62,000 bases of DNA from Apostichopus japonicus. Its lineage: Eukaryota > Echinodermata > Holothuroidea > Aspidochirotida > Stichopodidae. Positions within the stretch are counted from its first letter, which is position 1. Every line of letters starts with the position of its first letter. The stretch spans positions 5,472,501 to 5,534,500 of the forward strand of contig NC_092577.1 in assembly GCF_037975245.1 (NCBI RefSeq), written 5' to 3'. Below, in pieces: positions 1 to 12,849 of this stretch. The position numbers and the translations under genes were made by a program. The notes under the pieces are model-generated. The model was not told the origin of the DNA. It made no database searches and saw only the letters and a program-made list of their open reading frames with translations.

Positions 1-228
1 ATATCTATTTAGTGTCCATGTTCGTATTTCAGAACATCACATGATCTGCAAAGCTCCATCTTGTCAATTGGATGTTCTTCTTCCCCGTTTCCGTATGTTC
101 TTCTTCCGTGATTTTCTTCTGTTATTTAAGGATTAACGGATTCTAGACTTAAATTCTACTCTGGATGATAAATCTACAATGCGATGATTGTACTGGTAAG
201 TAACGCACATAAGGCAGTAATGGTGTGA

Positions 229-335
229 AGCTATATACTGATGATATACTAAACACGTCATTATAAAATAGGCTATGTACTGATATACTAAACACGTCAT
301 TAATAAAATAGGCTATGTACTGATATACTAAACTA
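229..335. repeat. 40-bp tandem repeat, about 2.6 copies
   Basis: Units beginning ggctatgtactgatatact follow each other at 271 and 311, with a slightly diverged copy starting near 229. The period is 40 bp. Flanking DNA (1-228 and 336-490) is AT-rich, with a short TA/TG-rich run near 400-450, and I see no gene in it. Confidence 0.75.
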
Positions 336-498
336 TATAAATGTGTATCTATATGTATATGCAAATGTAAATATAATGTAAATGAAAATGTAATATGCCT
401 TGCCTATGCCTATGCATATGCATATGTATATATATATATACACACATACAATCAGCGTTCAGGTCTTCGAATCAAATCTACTGATATAAAATATATCA

Positions 499-1510
499 TT
501 GAAATCTGTTCTCCTGGACGAGTATGATGAGCTTCCTGGTAGTGACGGTGCTACCGGAAGCGACGTAGAACGTATCCTCACGAGGAGAATATTGATGTTA
601 CGCTGACAAGCAGATATCTTCCGAATGAGGTCTATGACAAATCAAATACAAAATATGTTAGGTTAGTTGGCTTTGACGGAAAACACGTGACTAGTACATT
701 CGCAAGGCTGTTACTGGGGAAGATCAAGAAAGCTTTGCTCAATTTAAGCTCGCTATAAAATCTAACCCGATCCTTGATGAATTATGTCAGGTGCCTCTTT
801 TCTTTGCTATGTTTCTCACATAACTCATGTAAAGCATTTAATTCATATAACATTTAATTCAGTTACAGAGTTTTTCCGCTACATGATGAAGTGTATTCAC
901 AAGAGCAATAAATCAATGGATAGGAACACGAAACCAGAAAATGTTACATATGAGCTGATATTCACTGAACTAAGTAAAGTAGCAATTGAAGGTCTCTTCG
1001 ATGAAAACCAACAGCTATCATGGCGTAAGGATGGATTCTGTACACGACTAGGTCAAGGGTTTTGTCAACATTATATTGCAGTTGGTATCTTAGTAGAGGA
1101 AGAAATGTCTGATGAGACAAACGAACAGACTGCTACTACAGACATACAAACGTAGGGCTCTACCATAACATATTTTGTGAATAGATTGCGTGTTTTAGAC
1201 TGGTGGAAATAATTGTATCTGCTACAAGAGATTCATTTGAGCTGAAGCACCTCTATCAATTCACCTGTGGCATTTACTCAGCAGTAGGGAAGAGCATAAT
1301 CAAATACTTGAAGGGAAGAAAAGACAGTGGTAAGTTTACGGTGGTAAGTTTGCCATCCTCTGTATTCTGGAACAAACTGGTGAGGTAGATGGAATCAGTG
1401 ACACCGTCATGCATCTATGTTCTCGTGAAGTGCTTATCGATGGAGGCTCACACAGTAGACTACTACAGAGATCTACCATACATCTACTGGAGATTGCCGT
1501 CAGATATGAC
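499..1510 (+). pseudogene. NLR (NACHT-domain) pseudogene, C-terminal part of NACHT exon
   Basis: NLRs are cytosolic immune receptors that oligomerise through a NACHT ATPase. Conceptual translation of successive + frames gives a Walker B-like LLDEYDELP at 511-537, then a YVRLVGFD block. Next comes a segment reading NPILDELCQVPLFFAMF in a shifted frame (~755-815). A long open stretch (784-1155) follows, with AIEGLFDENQQLSW and YIAVGILVEEE, typical of the helical region after NACHT in marine-invertebrate NLRs. Further lesions: the usual FCEW is FCE-stop (TAG at 1182-1184), and a 14-bp near-perfect duplication (1324-1337 and 1338-1351) shifts the frame. Skipping the second unit rejoins GKF to AILCILEQTG. 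The exon ends at 1510 before a consensus donor, gtaagt (1511-1516). No Walker A is visible; 5' of ~490 is simple AT-rich DNA, so the fragment is truncated. Family call is from motif recognition. Confidence 0.72.
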
Positions 1511-3676
1511 GTAAGTATTAATAATAAAATGTTACTCCTTTCATGGATTGAGTTGGTAGAAATTTGAGCTGAATACCAGTGTAACCGTGACACAAATTCA
1601 ATTACAGTAAACGCACTCTGATAGATGAAACCCAAAGTAAGATTCCTGATAACATCTGTCATGTTATCTTCACAAAATGGAATCATGATGGAAATGTGTG
1701 CTGAATATATAGTGTATAGTAAAGTTAAAAGTAATATAAGCATAACATTAACAACAAGACCATAGACTTCCTGTAAGTTTAAGTTTCACAATAGCATATA
1801 AACTTTACCATACTAATTTTTATTATGAATTAGTATCAACATGTTTGAAAGAGATTCGATCTATTATATAAGGAACAAATTTTAATACGAATCACTTAAA
1901 AAAATGGAAACTTAAATACCTTGATCTGCATAGTCAACAAACATAGGAACAAATTAACCATGACAGTACCATATATGCAGAAGACTAAGAAAAAAATCAA
2001 AAATCCCTTATGTAACCAAATGATGGCTTCTGAAAAAAGGTCCATTACACCCTAGCGATCCCTAACCAGACATGCATAGGAAAACTCATTAACCTTGAGG
2101 GTATTTACACTATGATTTTCTATGATTTCAAGGACGACCAACTTATGAGTAAAAGCATTTTGCAAATCGAATTATAGAAGCTGAAAAAAAGGTCAATAAT
2201 AGCATTGTCATCACTAGAGATGTATGATGAATAGGCAGAGAGGTATTGGACGTTGGGTCGGGTTGCCACAGGAGTCTTAGTTTACAAATCTCGCAAATTT
2301 TCATAAGATAAATGCAATTAGAAATGAGTCACTGTGAATGTACGTTGTAACATATCAAAAATAAAGCATACCCTAGCATTTCTACTTTTTTTAAATGAAT
2401 TTTCAGTAGTGTTGTTTTAAAAATAGACTCAATATACTTTATGAGGACCAAACTTTAAGGCAAAGCCTTCAAATGTTAAGACTAAAATACCTTTATCTGA
2501 AGAGTCACTAATATACACTAAAATACACTAATAGATATGTTCATATTGTTTTAACTGGTGGGGAGGGGTTTATTGTACAAGTTGCATCTAAACATATTTA
2601 ATTTGGTGATCTCGTGTTTTAGAAATTTACACGTAGAAATTAAAAATTAATTCAGCAAAATTGCTTTGTTAGGGAAACCTAGGGCTTTGCGTTACTTTAA
2701 AGGCTCAGCTTTATTCTTTATTTTACATGTAATTGAAGATATAAAAGCACTGTTGGGCAATCTGATGGTTGCCGTAGCCTATAAATGATGACAGGAATCC
2801 ATATGTGGAGTTTAGGTGTAAATTAATTGCAAGGTTTAAGTTATCATTATCGCGCAGGCCACGGTTTTACATACTAAACTATTGCATGTAAAGGGCTATG
2901 AGCTGACCATGTTAGGAAAGATAGAACAAACACCGTCTTTAACCATCACACCCTATCTCCCATATTCCCCTAGTCATTCCACTTTACTCGAAGACAACCA
3001 GGAGACCATCATCTCCCATTTAAGTGAGATGCAGATTTGTGTCACAGAGCGCGTGACATATGTCTCCAAGCGTTGAATCACATTTGTCATCTTATATCAA
3101 GTGAAATATAGGTTTACTGTATACTATGGAAACTGTACAACTAGTGATTTGTATGTCAATACTAAAAACATCAAACAAACATACAATTCGTTCCAGGCGT
3201 AAGGAAGAGGGTAGAAGGGCTGGTTAACACTTGAATAACAAACACTGTTCTTTTAGACATTTCGAAGCAACACACTGTTTGATGATACAATGTATCGAGC
3301 TACCAAACTCATTGGTAGTGTGGTTTAGATTCAATTCTAACCAGTACTCTACATACGGACAACATCCTTACTAAGGTTAATAGTGTAACTATAAATTCAA
3401 TGCACAATACAAAACAAACAATAACTCACACTTTTAAGTTTAGCTGGAGTCTAACAAGTAATTATAATATACATAAAGTGTAATTATACAACTATAAATG
3501 AACAACGTATAACTGGCTGGGAATGATAAACAAAGAAAAAGAGGATTTAAGTTTAAACAGTAAACATAATCAGCATCTCATGAATACTCATATACATAAG
3601 CATGAAAGAGCATAAAATACGTCATTAGCCTTAGCTGACCGTCCTTGAAATGCATTGGATTTACAGTTAGGTAGGA
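1511..3676. other. No recognisable gene (intron-like/intergenic)
   Basis: Starts with the splice donor of the NLR remnant. The rest is AT-rich with stops in all frames. The longest + open frame (2882-3076, 64 codons) has no motif I recognise. If the NLR gene had downstream LRR exons, none is visible here. Confidence 0.6.
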
Positions 3677-6600
3677 GTCGCATTACCTTCCACGTTAAAG
3701 TTCTGTATATAAAGGCGAACATGAATTATGAATGTTTTGGCCTACGTCATGGACCGAAACGTTAAAACTTTTTCCAAAATTAGTGAGAATGGATAGAGAT
3801 GAAAGAGTATTCCCTAATCTGTAATGTTTACCATAAGTTGTGAGGTTGTTGAAACATAACCAATACTGTTCTACACTTACCATTAATGTGATTACCATAA
3901 CAGTGAGAAAATATCAGATGATTAGCCATTTATTTTCCTTATCAGCACAGTATGAAAACTTTTGTCAAAAACTGTTAACTACAGGCGGAGAAAAAAATCG
4001 CCTATTAGCTGGCTTCAGGATCATTTAAGTTAACCTTTCGAAGAGAAAAGAAAATGATGTGCATGGCTCAGTTCTAAAGATAGTAGATATTGAGGATATC
4101 GGTCAGAAATAGATATGTGTATGTCTCTGGCTTACTACCACATGGACATTCACAAAAAAAAGTCCAAAGGAATGAAAGTACACTCCAGGTTTCAAAACCA
4201 GGTAAGTGTCAAAACAATTAACCATTAAACCATCGAAATTGAACCAGATTTTCAGGTGTCTGGAAGAAGTGGCATATACATAAGTGGTGCGGAAAACATA
4301 AATTAGCTCCCATGGTAGTCCAACTTCACACAAACAAACCATTGTTTGGACTAGACTGAGAAAGTTTATACATTTTGCACGTCTTTTTCCCTGTTGAGGT
4401 CAGGATTTCTTTTAAAGTTGGCATCAAGAGGTAATTATGTCTATTTTAATAGGTCAGCTTCAGTAGATGGGTGCTTTGAATTGATTCTTCTGCACTTCTG
4501 GCACCAGGCCCCTGGAAACCACATTGGCTACGTTGACCTAGTTACACCACTGTCTGGTGATCTTTCTCCAGATTTTAGATTGAAAAGGTTTTATAGTGTA
4601 CCCTGTCCAGCTGGTCAATAGATCTCAAATCGGTGAACATTAGTTCAAATTTTTAGACCGATTAGGTTTTTGGGACCAAGCGCAGTGACTGGTTGTACAA
4701 TGTTTTAAAATAGAGCACAATGCACAATTTGTTCTATATTCACAGCTGTGTATACTGATATGAGCAGGAAGTATTTCTAATTTTGTTCACTGTTTATATT
4801 GGCTAGCTTACAATGGAACTGCAAACCTCTCAGTAGTTTTGGTTTTTTCACATAGCGTTGGAAACTGCTAGGATGCCAGCTATTTTGAGCACATCAGCAC
4901 ATATCAGTAATAGGAATACTTAATCTTATTTAACTCTGTGGAATATATATATATATATCTAAGCCATAGCCAAATCCAAGGGATTCTGGAAGCTGTAACA
5001 TTTCTGAGATTTCTTGTCTTGAACTGATTTCATTCCAAGTTTGAAACCCTGAATGTCCCGTAGTCCTTTGTCGTTTCTTTCTCAGCCGGCCAATATTAGC
5101 CACTTTTCTGCCTATTTCTCTCCATGCACTTTTGAAGATATCGGAGTAGGTCTTTGGTTAAAGACCCGGCAATAGACGCATTCTTTTGATTGTAGCCATC
5201 TACGTAGTTTGCGTTGATGTAATCAGAGAACGGGTCTTCATTTATATAGGAGGCAAGCACACTCTGGACAGATCGTAGCACACGACGTCGGCATAACGAT
5301 TCTTTCGCAAGTAACATAGATGCCTTGATGCATTAACGGCCCCTAGTTAGGGCCTCTGCCCTATTAGCTGCATACACCTGGTATAAACCCCTCTGTTTCT
5401 GGATCAACACATGCTCCACTAAACTCCTCATATCTAAACCGTGGCCATCAGGCTGGTGAACACACTCATCATCATATCCCTCCTCTACTGGAATGTTTCA
5501 GTCGATATCAGAATCTGTTACGAAGTGTCTAGGTTGTTTGGGTGGGGTTCCTCCGGTTCATCGCTGGAGAGACCGTCAGCATCTCTTCGGCTGAAAAATT
5601 CGTCGGTCGTTAAGGTCCTAGCTTCGCCAAGGAGTGTTTCACCGTTACCCATCAGAAAGGATGGTTGCTATGCAACTTGTTGTCTTGCATCAAAATTGAG
5701 TTCACTGCTGCTACTCCTTTTATTTTGACTGCATCGGCAGATACTCATTTTGTAACAAAGTGATACAAAGTGAAATGTTTGATGTCCACGTCTTCTCGTT
5801 AGTGATTTTTAGCCAAAGATTCTACTAGACATGAGTCTAGGATTAAAATATTTAGCAGGGCGCAATTTCAATGTTTACTATTGTAGGTCATTATTCAATC
5901 TTTGTTAAGTATTGTACCAGGTGCAACTGTTACTTGGACTCCTGTTCCGTCTGGAGGACATCATAATCTGTGTCTGCTGTAAGTTTCGCTCCTGTCTCAA
6001 TGACCATGATGTATTCGCCTCGTATTTTGGACTCCAATAATCAAGTAGATACCGTTGCAGGGTGTTGTCAGAACAAGTGAATTTTAACAGAATTTCATTG
6101 CCCAAACTGGGTACTTTGATAGGGACCCTCTGAAATACCCAGGATGTAAGTGCACTCTATACTCTTTGTTAGGAAACGGAGGCATATCTCCTTCTGAAAG
6201 TATATATTATTTGAAAAGATACTTAACAGGTCCCCCAAGGAAGCTTTAGAAGTATATATTCTCGTCCCTACAGATAGTTCCTATTAAGAGTCTAGGAGCC
6301 ACCTTCAAGAGCGACACTAATCCAATAGTTGTGATGGATGCCTTTTGAAGTAAGCTAGAAGCTTGGTGTAAACTTCAACTAAATGATGATACACGGTCCT
6401 TTCACCAAAAAATGACTCAGACTCTTCTTTAGGATACCTTTTTACTTTTAATGCGCTCAACATTGATAGCGAGCCAGCGATTAACAGAAAAATAACTAAC
6501 GAAAAATCTGATATAACTGACGCAAGCATACCTTGTTCTCTTATGCCATAATACCTCCTTAAACTTATCACCAATAGTAACCAGGTACCTTTCACAAAGT

Positions 6601-7948
6601 TCACAAATTAGATCCTCCGTTAAGGTAATTTCTCACATAACTTATACTGTAGGTTACCCAACATGAACAATAACAAGTACAATACAACATTGCATCGGCC
6701 TACATATCCCAGTTCATCATTGCTTTTAAGAATCACAAATGTCAGCAAAAGATGCGATATCACTTAATTAGCTCTGATTGAAAGATGCATTAATAATACG
6801 GTAAATACAGAAACTTTCCTTAGAAGGTACAACTGAGCAATCAATTAGCCACCCTTTTTACTCAGCAAGCTGCTAGTCCTCACCAAATGTATCACTAAAT
6901 TTTAACTTTCAAGCTAAATTGAGATTAAGGAACTCTATAAGCAAAATTACATGTCTACGAACAACAGTATAATCAATAGTATCAAACAACATATCCCCAT
7001 CGAGAAAAATTCTCTACTCACTTAAGGACCGAAACATCAAGTCTATTTCCTCTTGTTCCTCAGAACCAACTAAACACTGAGGAAAATCAAATATGACTCT
7101 AAGTGATACACATTGTAGAACATAGAACTCTAACACAGTTGGCGTACATAGGCTACCATATATTTGACATCTCTAGACAATATAAGACATTAAGCAAATA
7201 GCAACTACTATAGTTCTCATATTGAATGGCATATAATATCAACAGCATGGTATTCAAACAATTAATCACAACATATCATGCTTCCCCCTAATGACTCACT
7301 TTAACAATCTGAAACAACTTAAACAATAACAAGTTAGAAATGATCTATGTGATGTCCGGGCACGAAGCTAGGAAACCAACTAAAGTTCGACGAAGACAAA
7401 GACGAGAGTCCGTAATAACACACTGACGAAAGTCCGTAGTAACTAAATGGATATAACATTTATTTACAAAGCGATGTACAACCTTTCAGTTCGTCAAAAA
7501 AACCCACAAACAGCAAACATGTATCAAACTAAACTGTTAGTATATGTGACTCTAAAAGAAATGTCGAAACACACGAAAATTCTCGATCGTAATCTATAAA
7601 CATAGGATGTAAATGTTGCAACTTAGTTGGCTCGTAAATACTGTGTTAGTTTGTCAGTTTCCAGCACCCGATGAACCTAAAAGAAAAACCTTCATGGAAG
7701 GCCTTATAAGCAGCTCTGCCACTACACCGGCCCTTTATTGTGCAAACTAAAGCATGTTTGACAATTATTCTAACCATCTTCCAAAAGAGCATATACAACA
7801 AGGAAAACAAACTAACTATTTTGTTAAAATCAAAATTGCTAAAAACCTTGTAGAAAACACAAAGCCAAAAAACAAAACAACGAACAAAATGCTGAATCTA
7901 TTGATTACAAATTACATAATTACTTTGCGTCAACCAAGAGACAATTGG
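3677..7948. repeat. Segmental tandem duplication, copy A
   Basis: Begins at gtcgcattacc and runs to the same motif at 7949, where copy B starts. The two copies are collinear and nearly identical by eye over ~4.2 kb, with scattered substitutions and small indels. Copy A holds a segment (about 7382-7497) that copy B lacks, and a shorter TA run (near 4945) than copy B. It carries a PTP pseudogene fragment on the - strand. A + strand open frame of 75 codons (4394-4621) is conserved in copy B, but I recognise no domain in it and two near-identical recent copies do not demonstrate selection. Confidence 0.92.
5121..5520 (-). pseudogene. Receptor-type protein tyrosine phosphatase fragment (copy A)
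   Basis: PTP catalytic domains hydrolyse phosphotyrosine. Read on the - strand in three successive frames, this gives a juxtamembrane helix (SLVEHVLIQKQRGLYQ), then RKNRYADVVCYDLSRVCLP, the KNRY...D.SRV signature of PTP domains. A frame change leads to DYINANYVDGYNQKN, the hallmark SDYINANYxDGY motif. After a further frame change comes PKTYSDL, with the usual QGP lost. The two frame changes and a stop after CLPPI make it non-functional. The HCx5R active-site half is not present, so this is the N-terminal part of the domain only. Both frame changes recur at the same places in copy B, so they predate the duplication. Confidence 0.75.
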
Positions 7949-9231
7949 GTCGCATTACCTTCCACGTTAAAGTTCTGTATATAAAGGCGAACATGAATTA
8001 TGAATGGTTTGGCCTACGTCATGGACCGAAACGTTAAAACTTTTTACAAAACTAGTGAGAATGGATAGAGATGAAAGAGTATTCCCTAATCTGTAATGTT
8101 TTCCATAAGTTGTGAGGTTGTTGAAGCATAACTAATACTGTTCTACACTTACCATTAATGTGATTACCATAACAGTGAGAAAATATCAGATGATTAGCCA
8201 TTTATTTTCCTTATCAGCACAGTATGAAAACTTTTGTCAAAAACTGTTAACTACAGGCGGAGAAAAAGATCGCCTAATAGCTGGTTTCGGGATCATTTAA
8301 GTTAACCTTTTGAAGAGAAAAGAAAATGATGTGCATGGCTCAGTTCTAAAGATAGTAGATATTGAGGATATCGGTCAGAAATAGATATGTGTATGTCTCT
8401 GACTTACTTCCCTGTATCCATGGACATTCACAGAAAAAAAAAGCCCAAAGGAAGGAAAGTACACTTCAGGTTTCAATAACCAGGTAAGTGTCAAAACAAT
8501 TAACCATTAAACCATCGAAATTGAACCAGATTTTCAGGTGTCTGGAAGAAGTGGCATATACATAAGTGGTGCGGAAAACATAAATTAGCTCCCATGGTAG
8601 TCCAACTTCATACAAACCAACCATGGTTTGGACTTGACTGAGAAAGTTTATAAATTTCGCACGTCTCTTTCCCTGTTGAGGTCAGGATTTCTTTTCAAGT
8701 TGGCATCAAGGGCATCAAGAGATAATTATGTCTATTTTAGTAGGTCAGCTTCAGTAGATGGGTGCTTTGAATTGATTCTTTTGCACTTCTGGCACCAGGC
8801 CCCTGGAAACCACATTGGCTACGTTGACCTAGTTACACCACTGTCTGGTGATCTTTCTCCAGATTTTAGATTGAAAAGGTTTTATAGTGTACCCTGTCCA
8901 GCTGGTCAATAGATCTCAAATCGGTGAACAGTAGTTCAAATTTTTAGACCGATTAGGTTTTTGGGACCAAACGCAGTGACTGGTTGTGCAATGTTTTAAA
9001 ATAGAGCATAATGCACAATTTGTTCTATATTCACAGCTGTGTATACTGAGATGAGTAGGAAGTATTTCTAATTTTGTTCACTGTTTATATTGGCTAGCTT
9101 ACAGTGGAACTGCAAACCTCTCAGTAGTTTTGGTATTTTCACAAAGCGTTGGAAACTGCTAGGATGCCAGCTATTTTGAGCACATCAGCACATGTCAGTA
9201 ATAGGAATACTTACTCTTATTTTACTCTATG

Positions 9232-9271
<40 letters not shown>

Positions 9272-12153
9272 AAGCCATAGCCAACTCCAAGGGGTTCTGG
9301 AAGCTGTAACATTTCTGAGAATTGTTGTCTTGTACTAATTTCATTCCAAGTTTGAAACCCTGAATGTCCTGTAGTCCTTTGTCGTTTCTTTCTCAGCCGG
9401 CAAATATTGCCAGCTTTTCTCCTTATTTCTCTCCATGCACTTTTGAATAAATCGGAGTAGGTCTTTGGTAAAAGACCCGGCAATAGACGCATTCTTTTGC
9501 TTGTAGCCATCTACGTAGTTTGCGTTGATGTAATCAGAGAACGGGTCTTCATTTATATAGGAGGCAAGCACACTCTGGACAGATCGTAGCACACGACGTC
9601 GGCATAACGATTCTTTCGCAAGTAACATTGATGCCTTGATGCATTAAAGGCCCCTCTTTGGGGCCTCTGCCCTATTAGCTGCATACTCCTGGTATAAACC
9701 CCTCTGTTTCTGGATCAGCACATGCTCCACTAAACTCCTCATGTCTAAACCGTGGCCATCAGGCTGGTGAACACACTCATCATCATATCCCTCCTCTGCT
9801 GGAATGTTTCAGTCGATATCAGAATCTGTTACCGAGTGTCTAGGTTGTTTGGGTGGGGTTCCTCCGGTTCATCGCTGGAGAGGCCGTCAGCATCTCTTCG
9901 GCTGAAAAATTCGTCGGTCGTTAAGGTCCTAGCTTTGCCAAGGAGTAATTCACCGTTACCCATCAGAAAGGATGGTTGCTGTGCAATTTGTTGTCTTTCA
10001 TCAAAATTGAGTTCACTGCTGCTACTCCTTTTATTTTGACTGCATCGGCAGATACTCATTTTGTAACAAAGTGATACAAAGTGAAATGTTTGATGTCCAC
10101 GTCTTCTCGTTAGTGATTTTTAGCCAAAGATTCTACTAGACGGGAGTCTAGGATTAAAATATTTAGCAGGGCGTAATTTCAATGTTTACAATTGTAGGTC
10201 ATTATTCAATCTTCGTTAAGTATTGTACCAGGTGCAACTGTTACTTGGATTCCTGTTCCGTCTGGAAGACATCATAATCTGTGTCTGCTGTAAGTTTCGC
10301 TCCTGTCTCAATGACCATGATGTATTCGCCTCGTATTTTGGACTCCAATAATCAAGTAGATACCGTTGCAGGGTGTTGTCAGAACAAGTGAATTTTAACA
10401 GAATTCCATTACCCAAACCGGGTACTTTGATAGGGACCCTCTGAAATACCCAGGATGTAAGTGCACTCTATACTCTTTGTTAGGAAACGGAGGCATATCT
10501 CCTTCTGAAAATATATATTATTTAAAAAGATACTTAACAGGTCACCCCCCATGGAAGCTTTAGAAGTATATATTCTCGTCCCTACAGATAGTTATTATTA
10601 AGAGTCTAGGAGCCACCTTCAAGAGCGACACTAATCCAATAGTTGTGATGGATGCCTTTTGAAGTAAGCTAGAAGCTTGGTGTAAACTTCAACTAAATGA
10701 TGATACACGGTCCTTTCACCAAAAAAATGACTCAGACTCTTCTTTAGGATACCTTTTTGCTTTTAATGCGCTCAACCTTGATAGCGAGCCAGCGATTAAC
10801 TGAAAAAATAACTAAACCAAAAAGCTGATATAACTGACGCAAGCATACCTTGTTCTCTTATGCCATAATACCTCCTTAAACTTATCACCAATAGTAACCA
10901 GGTACCTTTCACAAAGTTCACAAATTAGATCCTCCGTTAAGGTAATTTCTCTCATAACTTATACTCTAGGTTACCCAACATGAACAATAACAAGTACAAT
11001 ACAACATTGCATTGGCCTACATATCCCAGTTCATCCTTGCTTTTAAGAATTTGCCAGCAAACGATGCGATGTCACTTAAATAGCTCTGACTGAAAGATGC
11101 ATTAATAATAAGGTAAATACAGAAACTTTCCTTAGAAGGTACAACTGAGCAATCAATTAGCCACCCTTTTTACTCAGCTAGCTGCTAGTCACCTCACCAA
11201 ATGTATCACTAAATTTTAACTTTCAAGCTAAATTTAGATTAAGGAACTCTATAAGCAAAATTACATGTCTACGAACAACAGTATAATCAATAGTATCAAA
11301 CAACATATCCCCATCGAGAAAAATTCTCCACTCAAGGACCGAAACATCAAGTCTACTTCCTCTTGTTCCTCAGAACCAACTAAACACTGAGGAAAATCAA
11401 ATATGACTCTAAGTGATACACATTGTAGAACATAGAACTCTAACACAGTTGGCGTACATAGGCTACCATATATGTGACATCTCTAGACAATATAAGACAT
11501 TAAGCAACTAGCAACTACTATAGTTCTCATATTGAATGGCATATAATATCAACAGCATGGTATTCAAACAATTAATCACAACATCTCATGCTTCACCCTA
11601 ATGACTCACTTTAACAATCTGAAACAACTTAAACAATAAAAAGTTAGAAATGATCTATGTGATGTCCGGGCACGGAGCTAGGAAACCGACTAATAAAAAC
11701 AACGCAAACAACAAACATGTATCATACTAAACTGTTAGTATATGTGACTCTAAAAGAAATGTCGAAACACACGAAAATTCTCGAACTTAATCTATAAACA
11801 TAGGATGAAAATGGTGCAACTTAGTTGGCTCGTAAATACTGTGTTAGCTTGTCAGTTTCCAGCACCCGATGAACCTAAAAGAAAAGCCTTCATGGAAGGC
11901 CTTATAAGCAGCTCTGCCACTACACCGGCCCTTTATTGTGCAAATTAAAGCATGTTTGACAATTATTCTAACCATCTTCAAATAGAGCAATGAATATACA
12001 ACAAGGAAAACAAACTAACTATTTTGTTAAAATCAAAATTGCTAAAAACCTTGTAGAAAACACAAAGCCAAAACACAATACAACGAACAAAAAGTTGAAT
12101 CCATTGATTACAAATTACATAATTACTTTGCTTCAACCAAGAGACAATTTGGT
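7949..12153. repeat. Segmental tandem duplication, copy B
   Basis: Second, directly abutting copy of the unit described at 3677. It ends near 12153, where similarity to the end of copy A (agagacaatt...ggtc) stops and unrelated sequence follows. Differences from copy A include loss of about 115 bp equivalent to 7382-7497, expansion of a (TA)n run at 9234-9270, and a 9-base in-frame insertion in the conserved + strand open frame (near 8710). Confidence 0.92.
9432..9835 (-). pseudogene. Receptor-type protein tyrosine phosphatase fragment (copy B)
   Basis: Paralogue of the fragment at 5121. The same PTP signatures appear across three frames: SLVEHV juxtamembrane segment, NRYADVVCYDLSRV, then DYINANYVDGYKQKN in the next frame, then LLPKTYSDLFKSAW in the third. 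YKQKN here matches the family consensus better than YNQKN in copy A. An acidic stretch (DSDIDW...EEGYDDE) lies upstream, around 9760-9835, and could be the cytoplasmic segment before the domain. No catalytic HC motif is present. The fragment is broken at the same positions as copy A. Confidence 0.75.
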
Positions 12154-12479
12154 CTTCACCACTTTACCCTAGGGCCCGTGGCTCAAATTGGTAGCTTACA
12201 TGCATGATTTCACTGAAAAATGAAATACCAAACTTGCTTCAATGCTCAAATTAAATCATTCTAAAATGTCAGGTAAACATAACAAAAGTACGAAATTTCA
12301 CATGGAGTTGTAAATTTAGATCATATCTTATCTTCGCGGTCTTTATACAAGGGCAATTGGCTAAAATTGACAGATACATACAGCTAGCTTTATTCATCAG
12401 CCTCTAATAACAGGCGCAGTTTGGCTATTGGCCGTTCTAGTTCACGGGAAGCAGTTTTTACGTTTACCCACCTGACCTC

Positions 12480-12640
12480 TTGGGATACTGAGGTGATACG
12501 TCTCATTAACAAAGCATTTCTCGGGTGTCTCTAGGCTTAAAGGTCCTCTTTGGTTCCAACTACTCTTGAACGCTGCTGAAGTTGAGGTAGGTATTCACGA
12601 AGCCATCTCTTCCAAAAGGGGTCGTTAAGAAATTGCGCTC
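12480..12640 (-). pseudogene. BEL/Pao C-terminal domain (DUF5641-like) remnant
   Basis: The - strand reads NDPFWKRWLREYLPQLQQR, matching the FWKRW...EYLP..Q.R signature found after the integrase of BEL/Pao polyproteins. Frame breaks follow within ~20 codons. Confidence 0.75.
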
Positions 12641-12849
12641 GTCTCCAACGCCGTCGCACGTAGACTTCTGTTTTGACGAAGACTCAAGGTGGGAGATTAG
12701 GTTTGCCTTTCAGAAGAAGTAAGTGGTTTGGTGTGGGAGTTGGGGTGGTCATCGTTGAAGTAGAGGGACACAGTAGTTAAAGGACGAGTGTCTATTGATG
12801 CCTCCACCTTACACAAAAAAAGGTGAGCAAGCTCTCATCACTTAATGTC

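Noticed and set aside
4394-4621. Conserved + strand open frame in both duplication copies (also 8678-8912)
   Set aside because: Near-identity is expected from the recent duplication; no domain, no splice signal and antisense to a pseudogene context.
6317-6604. - strand frame with a hydrophobic segment (possible PTP transmembrane exon)
   Set aside because: Frame is broken in copy B and no flanking splice signals fit; could be chance.
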